Below, one piece after another: positions 51,983-61,276 of a stretch of DNA of 64,000 bases. The notes under the pieces are model-generated. The model saw only the letters and a program-made list of their open reading frames with translations, was not told the origin of the DNA and made no database searches. Within the stretch, counting starts at the first letter, position 1. Each line of letters opens with the position of its first letter. The position numbers and the translations under genes were made by a program. Location of the stretch: positions 659,860 to 723,859 of the forward strand of contig NZ_JAMQGP010000002.1 in assembly GCF_023703465.1 (NCBI RefSeq). The letters run 5' to 3'. The DNA comes from Echinimonas agarilytica. GTDB taxonomy: Bacteria; Pseudomonadota; Gammaproteobacteria; Enterobacterales; Neiellaceae.

Positions 51983-52540
51983 TTAGCATTCTTCGTGATC
52001 TACACCATGAACGGGCGGCAACGGATTCGCAGGAGTGGCAGAGCCGTTTGGGGTAAAAAAGTAGGCGTAGCAGCGCTGAGTATTAAAGTTATAGCCGCGC
52101 GGAAACAGCACAAACCCTCGGCCCTCGGTCGCGGCAGTCAATCCTTGGTTTCGAAACCAGTTATTGCCCCGTTGCCTTACACACCAGTTGGCGGTACTGC
52201 ATAGTTGAGTGCTGACTTGGTCGGCACCGCTAATGTCTACAATATGCTGAAACGTTTGATTCCAACGCCCGTCTGGAAACCCTGCTCGAATTCGAATGAT
52301 TTGGCCGTCGGATAGTGTGAATCTACTTCGCGCTGCATTTAGGTTTTGTGGGCGCACATAAATTTCACTTGCGACCATATCATTTGCCGCGGCAATGGTG
52401 CCATGAATGCTAGCCAATGAAGCTTCGTAGCTATCGGTTTTGAGATTGACAAAGCGAGGCAATACCGTCACCGCCAAAATAGCTAACACGATGACCACTA
52501 AAACTAATTCAATCAGTGTGAACCCAAATTTCAATTTCAT
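51983..52540 (-). CDS. Type IV prepilin-like protein (MshA/GspH-type)
   Basis: A 185-residue protein with a class III prepilin signal: MKLKFGFTLIELVLVVIVLAILAVTVLPRF, where cleavage would fall between G and F and Glu-5 is present. The mature domain has disulfide candidates (CSTANWC, and CYAY and the C-terminal EEC). It resembles MSHA-type pilins of Vibrio and Shewanella. I chose the ATG at 52540; an upstream TTG adds six residues. No pilin assembly genes are nearby, so it is a lone prepilin, perhaps a minor pilin used by a machine encoded elsewhere. Confidence 0.78.
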   Translation of the reverse strand: MKLKFGFTLIELVLVVIVLAILAVTVLPRFVNLKTDSYEASLASIHGTIAAANDMVASEIYVRPQNLNAARSRFTLSDGQIIRIRAGFPDGRWNQTFQHIVDISGADQVSTQLCSTANWCVRQRGNNWFRNQGLTAATEGRGFVLFPRGYNFNTQRCYAYFFTPNGSATPANPLPPVHGVDHEEC

Positions 52541-52672
52541 GGGTGGGTCAGTGCGCAACAGAACATCTAATAAGCGTATGAGTAAAGCGTACTTTTGCGA
52601 GTAATGTTGTTAAGAATGTGATGAAGATGCCAAGGAAAGAAAGCATCGACCAGAATTGATTTTCAGACATAA

Positions 52673-52697
52673 AAAAGCCACCGCTAAGGTGGCTTTT
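52673..52697 (-). terminator. trp operon terminator
   Basis: AAAAGCCACC pairs with GGTGGCTTTT, with a minus-strand T-run, 20 bases after the trpA stop. Confidence 0.88.
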
Positions 52698-52716
52698 AAA
52701 AACAATCAGTTACAGC

Positions 52717-53529
52717 TTATGACAATTGAGTTGCTGCTTTCATCGATGAAATGTATTGCGCCATATTTTCAAGTAACGCCTTGCCATCATCCACATTGTG
52801 CTCAATCACTTTGACCACTGAAGAGCCAGCAATAGCACCCGCTGCGCCCGATTCGATTGCTTCTTTCACTTGTTCTGGGCGTGAAATACCGAAACCTAGT
52901 AGTGGAGGGGGCGCATCGTACTGCTTTAAGCGGTCGAGTAACGCAGTAATCGGCATGCCTGCTTCCGTTTCAGCCCCTGTAACGCCTGCGCGACTCAGCA
53001 AATAGGTATAGCCGCTACCTAAACGTGCCAGTTCAGCCATCGCGGCGTCATCTGCATTTGGAGGCGCGATGAAAATAGCATCCACGTTGTTCGCTTTAGC
53101 GGCATCAGCAAACGGAGCACTCATTTCAATGGGGACATCAGCAACCAATACTGAATCGACACCAGCTTGCGCACATTGCTGATAAAAACTGTCGATACCA
53201 CGAGCAAACACCAAGTTAGCGTACATCAGCAGGCCAATGGGTAATTCGGGAAATTCAGCTCGAATTTTTTCAATAATGTCGAAACAAACTTTGGGCGTGG
53301 TGCCGCTGTCCAGAGCTCGAATGGTTGCGCCTTGAATCGTTGGACCGTCGGCCAAAGGATCAGAAAAAGGAATGCCCAACTCAATGGCATCTGCACCGCT
53401 AGTGACTAACGTGCGAATGATGTCCAAACTTAATTCTGGATTTGGGTCGCCAATGGTAACGAAAGGAACAAAAGCGCCTTGGTTTTTGGCGTTTAAACGT
53501 TTGAACATGTCTTCATAACGATTGCTCAT
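52717..53529 (-). CDS. trpA: Tryptophan synthase alpha subunit
   Basis: Cleaves indole-3-glycerol phosphate to indole and glyceraldehyde-3-phosphate and passes indole to TrpB. The product is 270 residues. The barrel signatures are [19 protein letters not shown] (catalytic Glu and Asp) and the phosphate-binding [10 protein letters not shown] and [18 protein letters not shown] is the loop. Its start overlaps the trpB stop by four bases (ATGA), and it is the last gene of trpLEGDCFBA. Confidence 0.96.
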   Translation of the reverse strand: MSNRYEDMFKRLNAKNQGAFVPFVTIGDPNPELSLDIIRTLVTSGADAIELGIPFSDPLADGPTIQGATIRALDSGTTPKVCFDIIEKIRAEFPELPIGLLMYANLVFARGIDSFYQQCAQAGVDSVLVADVPIEMSAPFADAAKANNVDAIFIAPPNADDAAMAELARLGSGYTYLLSRAGVTGAETEAGMPITALLDRLKQYDAPPPLLGFGISRPEQVKEAIESGAAGAIAGSSVVKVIEHNVDDGKALLENMAQYISSMKAATQLS

Positions 53530-54722
53530 GACATGACTCCTTTTTCTTTCAAAATCTCATGAACGGTAAAAATGTCTTTATCGCCACGCCCTGACAAGTT
53601 CACCACAAGCAATTGTTCTTTCTCTGGGTTCTCTCGTGCGTTGCGCAGTGCATAAGCCAGTGCATGCGAAGACTCAAGCGCAGGAATAATGCCTTCGTGG
53701 CGCGCAAGTTCTTGGAATGCATCCAATGCTTCGTCGTCGGTTACCGAATCATATTCAGCACGGCCTATCGAATTCAAATACGCATGCTGTGGCCCCACTG
53801 ATGGAAAATCAAGACCGGCAGACACTGAGTAAGACTCTTGGACTTGCCCGTCACTGTCTTGCATTAGCGGTGCGCGCATACCAAAGAAAATGCCGTCTTT
53901 GGCATGCTTCAAAGGCGCACCATGCTCGCCCGATTCGATGCCGTGTCCGGCAGGCTCTACACCAATCAAACGCACCTCTTCATTGGGAATAAAATCAGCA
54001 AACATACCAATGGCATTTGAACCACCGCCCACGCAAGCAATGACCGCATCAGGCAATCGCCCTTCAGCTTGCATAATCTGTTGTTTGGTCTCTTCGCCAA
54101 TCATCTTTTGAAATTCGCGAACGATGGTTGGGAACGGGTGAGGGCCCGCAGCAGTACCGAGCAGGTAGTGCGCTTTTTCATAACTTGCAGACCAATCTCG
54201 AAGAGCCTCATTACAGGCATCTTTAAGCGTTGACGAACCAGAGTGAACTGGAATAACTTCGGCGCCCATAAGCTGCATACGAAACACATTAGGGCTTTGG
54301 CGCTCAATGTCTTTCGCACCCATGTACACTTTACATTTCATGCCCATCAATGCGCAGGCTAAAGCAGTGGCCACACCATGTTGACCTGCGCCAGTTTCTG
54401 CAATAATTTCATGTTTGCCCATGCGTTTTGCCAACAATACTTGGCCCAACACTTGGTTGGTTTTATGTGCGCCACCATGCAGTAAATCTTCGCGCTTTAA
54501 GTACAGTGTTGTTTTCGTGCCTGTGGTCAGGTTGCGGCAACGCGTGAGCGCCGTTGGGCGGCCAGCATACTCTTTTAATAACGACATGAATTCGTCATGG
54601 AATGCCGGATCGCTTTGCGCGTCTACAAACGCTTTTTCAAGCTGTTTTAATGCCGGCATTAAGATTTGCGGCACATACATACCGCCATATTGGCCGAAAA
54701 ACGGGTCGAGTAAGGTTGTCAT
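53526..54722 (-). CDS. trpB: Tryptophan synthase beta subunit
   Basis: PLP enzyme condensing indole and serine to tryptophan. The product is 398 residues. The PLP lysine is in [27 protein letters not shown] is the substrate loop, [10 protein letters not shown] the phosphate-binding loop and [16 protein letters not shown] the conserved late block. It starts 11 bases after trpCF ends and overlaps trpA, so the genes are translationally linked. Confidence 0.97.
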   Translation of the reverse strand: MTTLLDPFFGQYGGMYVPQILMPALKQLEKAFVDAQSDPAFHDEFMSLLKEYAGRPTALTRCRNLTTGTKTTLYLKREDLLHGGAHKTNQVLGQVLLAKRMGKHEIIAETGAGQHGVATALACALMGMKCKVYMGAKDIERQSPNVFRMQLMGAEVIPVHSGSSTLKDACNEALRDWSASYEKAHYLLGTAAGPHPFPTIVREFQKMIGEETKQQIMQAEGRLPDAVIACVGGGSNAIGMFADFIPNEEVRLIGVEPAGHGIESGEHGAPLKHAKDGIFFGMRAPLMQDSDGQVQESYSVSAGLDFPSVGPQHAYLNSIGRAEYDSVTDDEALDAFQELARHEGIIPALESSHALAYALRNARENPEKEQLLVVNLSGRGDKDIFTVHEILKEKGVMS

Positions 54723-54733
54723 TGATGCAATCC

Positions 54734-56110
54734 TTAATAGTGTCTAAGCGCTTCAAATGCGCTAGAAATCTTGTGATGATCTTTAATGCCAGGTGTTGAT
54801 TCAACACCTGAATTGAAATCGAGGCCAGCGCTATTTAGCGCCGCGGCTTGTGCTGCATTGTCTGGATTCAATCCCCCAGCAATCATGATATTCGACAGAT
54901 CGATACCTTTGAGCAGTGACCAGTCGAACTGTGTTCCTGTACCACCCGTTTGTTGACCAATACGGCTATCGAGCAGGTGACGATCAACCTGTGCGATGTT
55001 CAGATCAGGAATACTGTCGGTAACGCCGTGGGCTTTCCATAATTCAATGTTTTGACCGACCCGATCTCGCAATTGTGCAATGTATTGAGCCGATTCGCTG
55101 CCGTGAAGTTGAATGGCTGACAGGCCTAATTCAAGTGCTAGGTTGGCAACCGTGTTGATATCTTCATTGACAAACACGCCCACGTATTTGAGCGCAGCAC
55201 CCGCCATCACATCTTTGGCTTGTGCCGCTGAAATGTAGCGCGGTGATTTTTCGGCAAAAATAAGGCCGCCAAACTCCGCCCCAGCCCCTTGCGCAGCAAG
55301 AGCATCTTCAGCGCGAGTGAGGCCGCAAACTTTATGTGAACCGATAATAAGTTGGCGTGCAGCAATCGATACATCCGATTGAGACATCAACGAGCTGCCC
55401 ACCAAAAATGCGTCAGCAACACGCGATAATTCACGGACTTGTTGATGCAGATTAATACCGCTTTCAGAAACGATAATGCGGTCGCTTGGAATTTGTTCAC
55501 CCAATTCATAGGTGCGATTTAAATCGATGCTTAAATCTCGTAGGTTGCGATTGTTAATCCCAATGACTTTTGCGTTCAGCGCAATAGCGCGTTCCAATTC
55601 ATCTTGCGTTGAAACTTCAGTAAGTACGCCCATGCCAAGCGAGTGTGCCACGTCTGCCAACGAATTGTATTCGTCATCGGTGAGCACCGACAACATCAAC
55701 AATGTAGCATCTGCACCGTGCAAGCGACCCAAATAAATTTGATAAGGGTCTATGACAAAATCCTTCAGGATCACCGGCTGAGTGACTTGATCGCGCACTT
55801 GTTTTAGATACGCCATACAGCCTTGAAAATACTGAGTGTCGGTGAGACAAGAAATAGCGCTGGCCCAGGGTAAATAAGCCTGAGCAATTTCATCCAAATT
55901 AAACGGCTCGCGGATCAAACCTTTTGATGGAGAGGCTTTTTTACATTCTAAAATGAACGCCGGCTTGATGGCACGAAGCGCAGTGTAAAAATCCCGATCG
56001 GACGTGCCGACTTCCTCACGAAACGTGCTTAAAGGGCGTTCGGCCTTGAGGTGGACAAGAGTGTCGCGTTTGTCATCAACGATCTTGCCTAAAATAGTGT
56101 CTTCGAGCAT
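54734..56110 (-). CDS. trpC: Bifunctional indole-3-glycerol phosphate synthase / phosphoribosylanthranilate isomerase
   Basis: Fused TrpC-TrpF enzyme of 458 residues, as in enterobacteria and vibrios. The IGPS domain (about 1-250) has [25 protein letters not shown]-type sequence and VSESGI. The PRAI domain (about 255-458) has [11 protein letters not shown] with the catalytic Cys, [21 protein letters not shown], and [17 protein letters not shown] with the catalytic Asp. The ATG overlaps the trpD stop as TAATG; upstream residues in frame belong to trpD territory and are not part of this protein. Confidence 0.95.
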   Translation of the reverse strand: MLEDTILGKIVDDKRDTLVHLKAERPLSTFREEVGTSDRDFYTALRAIKPAFILECKKASPSKGLIREPFNLDEIAQAYLPWASAISCLTDTQYFQGCMAYLKQVRDQVTQPVILKDFVIDPYQIYLGRLHGADATLLMLSVLTDDEYNSLADVAHSLGMGVLTEVSTQDELERAIALNAKVIGINNRNLRDLSIDLNRTYELGEQIPSDRIIVSESGINLHQQVRELSRVADAFLVGSSLMSQSDVSIAARQLIIGSHKVCGLTRAEDALAAQGAGAEFGGLIFAEKSPRYISAAQAKDVMAGAALKYVGVFVNEDINTVANLALELGLSAIQLHGSESAQYIAQLRDRVGQNIELWKAHGVTDSIPDLNIAQVDRHLLDSRIGQQTGGTGTQFDWSLLKGIDLSNIMIAGGLNPDNAAQAAALNSAGLDFNSGVESTPGIKDHHKISSAFEALRHY

Positions 56111-57135
56111 TACTCGGACTCTCCTGCGTCGCTGTTGCTGACGGCACATAAGGTCGCCAGTGTTTCAATTGCTGCTCCCGATGCCAAGACATCAAGCGCT
56201 TGAGATGTGCCGTCAATCAAGGATTCAGCCTTGCCAGTGAGATACAAAACAGCCCCTACATTGACAGCAATCGCTGCATTGTGTGCGGAGGTGCCGTTTC
56301 CGGCCAAAATAGCGGCGGCTATCTCAGCATTTTCTTCGGGGGTACCCCCGACCAAATCTTCCACTGGGTATTGTTCCACACCAAAATCAGCGGGCGTTAC
56401 CGTTTTCAGCGTAATCTCACTCTGATTCACTTCTGCAATTTGAGTGGGGCCATGTAATGCAATTTCGTCTAGGCCTGAACCATGAACCACAAATGCACGG
56501 GTGACGCCTAATTGCACCAAGGCTTTAGCGATGGGTTCAAGCAACTCCGGAGCGTACACGCCCAATAACATCACATCTGGGCTGGCTGGGTTAATAAGCG
56601 GCCCAAGAACATTGAAAATAGTGCGTGATTTTAAAGCCCCTCGGACTGGCATCGCATGGCGAATGCCGGAATGATACTCGGGCGCAAAAATGAAACATGC
56701 ATTGCTTTGTTCAAGCGCTTGGGCGGCTGTATTGGGTGACATGCTAATGTTTACGCCAAGCGTGCGAAGTAGATCAGCCGAACCGGATTTAGAAGACACA
56801 CTCCGGTTACCGTGCTTACATACGGTGACGCCAGCAGCAGCAGCCACTAATACGCTGGTGGAGGAAATATTAATGGTATTAAGGCCATCTCCTCCGGTGC
56901 CTACAATATCCACGACCTGTCCGGCAGGGCGAGGAAATTCCTTGGCTGCGTGTCGCAATGCTTGCGCTGCACCTGCGATTTCATCGGGCGTCTCGCCCTT
57001 AATTTTCAGTGCCGTGAGCAAGCCCGCCATCAAAATAGGGTCGACTTCGCCACCAACAATTTCGGCAAATAATTCACGTGACTGTTCGGTCGTGAGAGAT
57101 TGACCTGCACAGAGTGATTCGTAAAATTGATTCAT
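56110..57135 (-). CDS. trpD: Anthranilate phosphoribosyltransferase
   Basis: Second step of tryptophan synthesis, joining anthranilate and phosphoribosyl pyrophosphate. The product is 341 residues. The PRPP motif is VDIVGTGGDGLNTINISS, KHGNRSVSSKSGSADLLRTLG is the conserved block, and NVLGPLINPASPD, VHGSGLDE and GTPEENAEI follow. Of several ATGs, the one at 57135 is favoured because AGGGA sits seven to eight bases ahead; starts at 57141 or 57171 would overlap trpG more. It is not fused to trpG, unlike in E. coli. Confidence 0.95.
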   Translation of the reverse strand: MNQFYESLCAGQSLTTEQSRELFAEIVGGEVDPILMAGLLTALKIKGETPDEIAGAAQALRHAAKEFPRPAGQVVDIVGTGGDGLNTINISSTSVLVAAAAGVTVCKHGNRSVSSKSGSADLLRTLGVNISMSPNTAAQALEQSNACFIFAPEYHSGIRHAMPVRGALKSRTIFNVLGPLINPASPDVMLLGVYAPELLEPIAKALVQLGVTRAFVVHGSGLDEIALHGPTQIAEVNQSEITLKTVTPADFGVEQYPVEDLVGGTPEENAEIAAAILAGNGTSAHNAAIAVNVGAVLYLTGKAESLIDGTSQALDVLASGAAIETLATLCAVSNSDAGESE

Positions 57136-57145
57136 ACTCATATCC

Positions 57146-57763
57146 CTATTTTTGAGCAGCTGATGGCTCAAGTGGTGATGCCAGAGCCCACGCTAAACTT
57201 TGGTTTAGAAGTTTTGCACCGTCTGTGGTTAATACCGACTCGGGGTGAAATTGCATGCCCACGATGCGTTGTTCTTTGTGCATAACAGCCATTGGAATGC
57301 CTTCATAATCAGCAATCACTTCCAGTCCACCTGCCACTTGAGTGCCCATCAGCGAGTGATAGCGAGCCACTGGTAATGGTTGTTGTAATCCGGTAAACAT
57401 TTCGGCGCCGCAGTGATCAATGCTCGAGGCTTTACCATGCACAATGTCGCCAGCGGAACCAACGGTACCGCCAAATTCTTCAATGAGCGCTTGGTGGCCT
57501 AAACAAATGCCGATCATAGGCACTTTTCCGCGAGCTAAAGTAATGAGTTCGCTCATGCAGCCGGCTTCATGCGGTGCACCGGGGCCAGGTGAAAGCACCA
57601 GAACCACATTTTCTTGAGTGGCTTCAATGGCTGCCATAATATCTAGCGCAGCAATGTTATTTCGATAAATTGTGACCGGAAAACCTTCACTGCGAAATTG
57701 ATCCACCAGGTTGTAGGTAAACGAGTCAAAATTGTCGAGGAGGAAAATCGCGGCCTTACTCAT
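57146..57763 (-). CDS. trpG: Anthranilate synthase component II (glutamine amidotransferase)
   Basis: Class I amidotransferase providing ammonia to TrpE. The product is 205 residues. LLDNFDSFTYNLVDQ begins it, LSPGPGAPHEAG is the oxyanion strand, GICLGHQAL has the catalytic cysteine, and MQFHPESVLT the His-Glu pair. The ATG at 57763 follows AAGGAG and overlaps the end of trpE by eight bases; an extension of six residues from 57781 is less likely. Confidence 0.96.
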   Translation of the reverse strand: MSKAAIFLLDNFDSFTYNLVDQFRSEGFPVTIYRNNIAALDIMAAIEATQENVVLVLSPGPGAPHEAGCMSELITLARGKVPMIGICLGHQALIEEFGGTVGSAGDIVHGKASSIDHCGAEMFTGLQQPLPVARYHSLMGTQVAGGLEVIADYEGIPMAVMHKEQRIVGMQFHPESVLTTDGAKLLNQSLAWALASPLEPSAAQK

Positions 57764-59363
57764 GCGTTTGCGCTCCTTCATGGTTTGATATTTGTTGATT
57801 GGCGTGTCGAATTGCGTTGATCACAGCTTGTGCTTTGGAACGGGTTTCGTCAGCTTCTGATTGTGGGTCTGAATCATACACCACACCGGCTCCGGCTTGA
57901 ACGTGGGCTACTTGGTTTTTGACGAAAGCAGAACGAATGACGATGCAGGTGTCCATCGAGCCTGTGCCGTTAATATATCCAACGGCTCCGCCATAGCTGC
58001 CGCGACGCTCTTGTTCCACCGAGCGAATGAGCTGTGAAGCGCGAATTTTAGGCGCGCCGGTTAAAGTGCCCATGTTCATACATGCTTGATAGGCGTATAA
58101 CGCATCGAGATCTTGACGCAGTTTACCGACCACTCGAGAGACCAAATGCATCACATGAGAGTAGCGGTCTACTTTAAGCAAGTCGGCAATGTGGCGAGTA
58201 CCGGGTTCAGAAATTCGAGCGACATCATTGCGCGCTAAATCCACCAACATTAAGTGTTCAGAGAGCTCTTTTTTATCCAGCCGTAATTCCAATTCAATTC
58301 GGCCATCTAAGTCGGCGTTAATCGAGCCGTCTTCATTGAATCCACGGCGGCGTGTCCCGGCAATCGGGTAAACCTCAACATCACGCGAATCTGAGTCGAA
58401 TTTTACAGCGCACTCAGGAGAGGCGCCGAATAGAGTAAAGTCGGCATCATGCATAAAAAACATATATGGACTGGGGTTGCTAATCCGCAGCGCTTGATAA
58501 GCCAACAAGCTGTCGGGGCATGCCAAACTAAATGTGCGCGAAGGCACAACCTGAAAAATATCACCAATGAATATATTGTGTTTGAGAGCATCAACGTGGT
58601 TGCGAAATGTCGTGTCATCCATGCTGACAGCAACATCGTTATTAGTCGACTGTTGGCCAGAGCTGGCGTAATGAAGCGTAGCATCGCTTGCCAACGTCTT
58701 AATTTGTGCAATGCGCTGGCTCATGCCCAGTTCAACAGATTGCGCAAATTCGCCACCAAAAATACTCGCCACTAAATGACTTTGCTGTTGAACATGATCA
58801 ATGTGAAGCAAGGTTTCGGCTAAATAGAAGACAAAGTCCGGGCAACTGTTTTCGCCATCGGGGACTTGGGGTAAATCTTCAATGCTGGCAATCATGTCGT
58901 AGGCAAATACGCCACCTAAGAATACCGCGTTAGGTTCATCGGATTCAGTTTGTATTGAATCCACTACGCTGCGGAGTGCATCAAAAGGGGAGTTTGCTTT
59001 GAGCCGAGACTCTTCATCTAAACCATTTTGAGGCATTTCAAACGTAGCTGTAAGGCATTTATTGTCGCCAGAAATCACAGCTTTGCGAGCTAGTTCTTGT
59101 TGGATGAACGGCAACACGCTTTGACCATTGGCCGAGAGCGCGTTAACTGTGACCTGCCTGCCATTGCATTCAAAGCGCAATGCCGCGTCGATCAGCATTA
59201 AACTTTTGGTATGCAGTTTTGAGTCGATTTCAGCTGAATCGAGCAGCATCGTATGAGCTTTGTCGCCCACCTGACAAATAGAAGCATATAAAGCTAACGG
59301 ATCTGACTGATAATCGATAGCTTTCGATAATACTTTAGCGTGACCTTGTGCAACGGTCTTCAT
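57756..59363 (-). CDS. trpE: Anthranilate synthase component I
   Basis: Makes anthranilate from chorismate with ammonia from TrpG; committed step of the pathway. The product is 535 residues. The tryptophan feedback site is visible as MLLDSAEIDSKLHTKSLMLID. The chorismate domain has IFQVVPSRTFSL, YPIAGTRRRGFNEDG, HLMLVDLARND and GTLTGAPKIRASQLI. It is the first structural gene after the leader peptide and attenuator. Confidence 0.97.
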   Translation of the reverse strand: MKTVAQGHAKVLSKAIDYQSDPLALYASICQVGDKAHTMLLDSAEIDSKLHTKSLMLIDAALRFECNGRQVTVNALSANGQSVLPFIQQELARKAVISGDNKCLTATFEMPQNGLDEESRLKANSPFDALRSVVDSIQTESDEPNAVFLGGVFAYDMIASIEDLPQVPDGENSCPDFVFYLAETLLHIDHVQQQSHLVASIFGGEFAQSVELGMSQRIAQIKTLASDATLHYASSGQQSTNNDVAVSMDDTTFRNHVDALKHNIFIGDIFQVVPSRTFSLACPDSLLAYQALRISNPSPYMFFMHDADFTLFGASPECAVKFDSDSRDVEVYPIAGTRRRGFNEDGSINADLDGRIELELRLDKKELSEHLMLVDLARNDVARISEPGTRHIADLLKVDRYSHVMHLVSRVVGKLRQDLDALYAYQACMNMGTLTGAPKIRASQLIRSVEQERRGSYGGAVGYINGTGSMDTCIVIRSAFVKNQVAHVQAGAGVVYDSDPQSEADETRSKAQAVINAIRHANQQISNHEGAQTHE

Positions 59364-59455
59364 GATTCCCCCAATGCTGCGCGCAGCGGTAAATATGTAC
59401 TAAAACTCATGATTTATAGGCCTAAATTTTGGGTTAACCAGCCAGAGTTAAGACA

Positions 59456-59487
59456 CAAAAAAGCCCGCTCTTGCTGGAGCGGGCTTT
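59456..59487 (-). terminator. trp attenuator terminator
   Basis: Read on the minus strand, AAAGCCCGCTC pairs with GAGCGGGCTTT over a 6-base loop and is followed by T's, about 95 bases before trpE. Its 5' arm (CCCGCT) can instead pair with AGCGGG at 59529-59534 inside the leader gene, which would be the antiterminator. Confidence 0.88.
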
Positions 59488-59513
59488 CGCGATTCGTTGA
59501 AGTTAGGCAACCA

Positions 59514-59585
59514 TTACGCGATACACAACCCGCTAGGGAAGTGCCACCACCACTTGCTTGTATGGTTCAGCTGCGTAATATTCAT
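59514..59585 (-). CDS. trpL: trp operon leader peptide
   Basis: A 23-residue leader, beginning MNITQLNHTSK and then three consecutive Trp codons (59544-59552), then HFPSG, ending at TAA. It lies just ahead of a terminator hairpin and trpE. This is the textbook sensor of Trp-tRNA: ribosomes stall at the Trp codons when tryptophan is short and favour the antiterminator. A 1:2 pairing candidate is AACCAT (59562-59567) with ATGGTT (59509-59514). Confidence 0.9.
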   Translation of the reverse strand: MNITQLNHTSKWWWHFPSGLCIA

Positions 59586-59643
59586 GTTCTGAATGCCTAA
59601 TTACTTTTCTTAAGGGTAATAGGTAAGCTATTTGGGCTAGGGT

Positions 59644-59649
59644 TGTCAA
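59644..59649 (-). promoter_or_regulatory. Likely -35 of the trp promoter
   Basis: TTGACA on the minus strand, about 60 bases before trpL. The matching -10 (around 59621-59626) is poor. No TrpR operator resembling the enterobacterial one was recognised. Confidence 0.35.
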
Positions 59650-59723
59650 GTAATTCGAGCAATTACGGCAACATTAATGATCTGCAAACGCGTTTTTACG
59701 CAATTACCTGTTGAGTCAAATTT

Positions 59724-60596
59724 TTGAATTCTTTGCAATTATCTAAACCGTTATCGGAGTGCCGCATAGACTTGCACTGCCACAGCTTGTGCTCAGATGG
59801 TGCATTAACGCCAGAAGAGCTACTTATGCGTGCCAGTAACAATCAAGTGGATATATTGGCATTAACTGATCACGACACCATTGATGGATATGAAACTGCA
59901 AAGGCTGCAGGCGCGGCATTATCTCCGCGAGTGGACGTGATATCTGGCGTTGAGATCTCGTGTGCTTGGGAAGGCATGGAAATCCACATTGTGGGATTGC
60001 ACTTTGATGTAACCAACACCGCTCTACTGACGTTACTAGCAGCTCAGGCTGAGCGCCGTTCATTGCGGGCTAAAACCATTGCCGCACGGCTACAGGCAAA
60101 GGGGTTGGAAGATGCGTGGGGAAAGGTTAAACGTATCGCCGGAGACGGCCAAGTGACTCGTGCCCACTTTGCTCGCCTGATTGTGAAAGAAGGATGGGTA
60201 TCGCAAGAGAAAACAGCCTTCAAAAAATACCTTCGTAAAGGCCGAAAGGCCTATGTGTCACCGCCTTGGTGTAGTATTGAAGAGGCCATATCAGTGATTC
60301 AGGGCGCTGGTGGTTTATCGGTGCTAGCGCATCCGTTAGATTACAAAATGTCTGAAAGTTGGTTGCATCGTCTATACCAGTATTTTTCTGAGGCTGGCGG
60401 AGCTGCAACGGAAGTGGCACAATGCCAACAAACACCAAATCAGCGGCAAAAGCTGGCTGACTTAGCAAAACAATACAAGCTGTTAGCATCGCAGGGCTCC
60501 GACTTTCACTTTCCTGGAGGTCGACGAGAATTAGGAAGAAGCCTGCACCTACCGGAAGGTTTAACTCCGGTCTGGCAGCGATGGAATGAAGTTTAG
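59724..60596 (+). CDS. rnm: PHP-domain phosphoesterase (RNase AM / YciV-like)
   Basis: Polymerase-and-histidinol-phosphatase fold phosphoesterase of 290 residues. In E. coli the family member acts as a 5'-3' exoribonuclease on short 5' ends and on 3',5'-bisphosphonucleotides. Metal residues are in RIDLHCHSLCSDGALTP, ALTDHDTIDGY, VEISCAWEGMEIHIVG and LASQGSDFHFPGG. The start is a TTG at 59724; no ATG is available before the conserved DLHCHS, so the exact start is unsure. It is divergent from trpL and followed by yciO, scpA and scpB, the neighbourhood common in gammaproteobacteria. Confidence 0.82.
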   Translation: MNSLQLSKPLSECRIDLHCHSLCSDGALTPEELLMRASNNQVDILALTDHDTIDGYETAKAAGAALSPRVDVISGVEISCAWEGMEIHIVGLHFDVTNTALLTLLAAQAERRSLRAKTIAARLQAKGLEDAWGKVKRIAGDGQVTRAHFARLIVKEGWVSQEKTAFKKYLRKGRKAYVSPPWCSIEEAISVIQGAGGLSVLAHPLDYKMSESWLHRLYQYFSEAGGAATEVAQCQQTPNQRQKLADLAKQYKLLASQGSDFHFPGGRRELGRSLHLPEGLTPVWQRWNEV

Positions 60597-60644
60597 CCCA
60601 ACGCGAGTAAACATAGTGTTAGGCACCTGCAAGGCGGTTAAGTA

Positions 60645-61265
60645 ATGAGTCAATTTTTTGAAATTCACCCTGAAAACCCTCAAGCACGACTAATTAATCA
60701 AGCGGCTGCAATTATTCGCAGTGGCGGAGTTGTGGTGTACCCCACCGACTCTGGTTACGCCATTGGCTGCAATATAGGTAACAAGCGCGCACTCGAGCGA
60801 ATTTGTCGAATTCGACTGATTGATAAAGATCATAATTTTACCTTGGTATGTCGAGATCTCTCTGAGCTTTCGCTTTATGCAAAAATTGATAATCCCGCAT
60901 TTCGCCTTATCCGAAATAATACACCGGGTGCGTATACGTTTATCTTAAAAGCGACCAAAGAAGTGCCGCGTCGTTTAATGAACCCAAAACGTAAAACAAT
61001 CGGCATTCGCGTGCCCGATAACGTGATTTCTCTAGCCCTCACTGAAGCGCTAGGAGAGCCGTTAATGTCCACCACCCTCATCTTGCCAGATAAGACCGTG
61101 GCAGAGTCTGATCCAGTTGAAATTCAAGAGCGATTAGGCAAGTTGGTGGATTTGATCATTGATGGTGGGCACCTCGGAGAGTCGCCAACAACCGTGGTTG
61201 ATTTAACCGAGGGCGACCCAGACATTCTGCGCGAAGGTACAGGTGATCCGGCCGCGTTTAATTAA
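60645..61265 (+). CDS. yciO: YciO/YrdC/Sua5-family protein
   Basis: A 206-residue paralog of the threonylcarbamoyl-AMP synthase TsaC/Sua5. The family motif is VVVYPTDSGYAIGCN, then RIRLIDKDHNFTLVCRDLSELS, TPGAYTFILKAT and KRKTIGIRVPDN. The K-R-x-x-D region typical of YciO is present. Function in YciO is less clear than in TsaC, and its length matches YciO. It is followed by scpA after 11 bases, so it is probably in one operon. Confidence 0.88.
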   Translation: MSQFFEIHPENPQARLINQAAAIIRSGGVVVYPTDSGYAIGCNIGNKRALERICRIRLIDKDHNFTLVCRDLSELSLYAKIDNPAFRLIRNNTPGAYTFILKATKEVPRRLMNPKRKTIGIRVPDNVISLALTEALGEPLMSTTLILPDKTVAESDPVEIQERLGKLVDLIIDGGHLGESPTTVVDLTEGDPDILREGTGDPAAFN

Positions 61266-61276
61266 GCCGTTTGCCC

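Noticed and set aside
53613..54319. Several frames opposite trpB
   Set aside because: They are shadows of the trpB coding sequence; the trpB reading frame is certain from its motifs.
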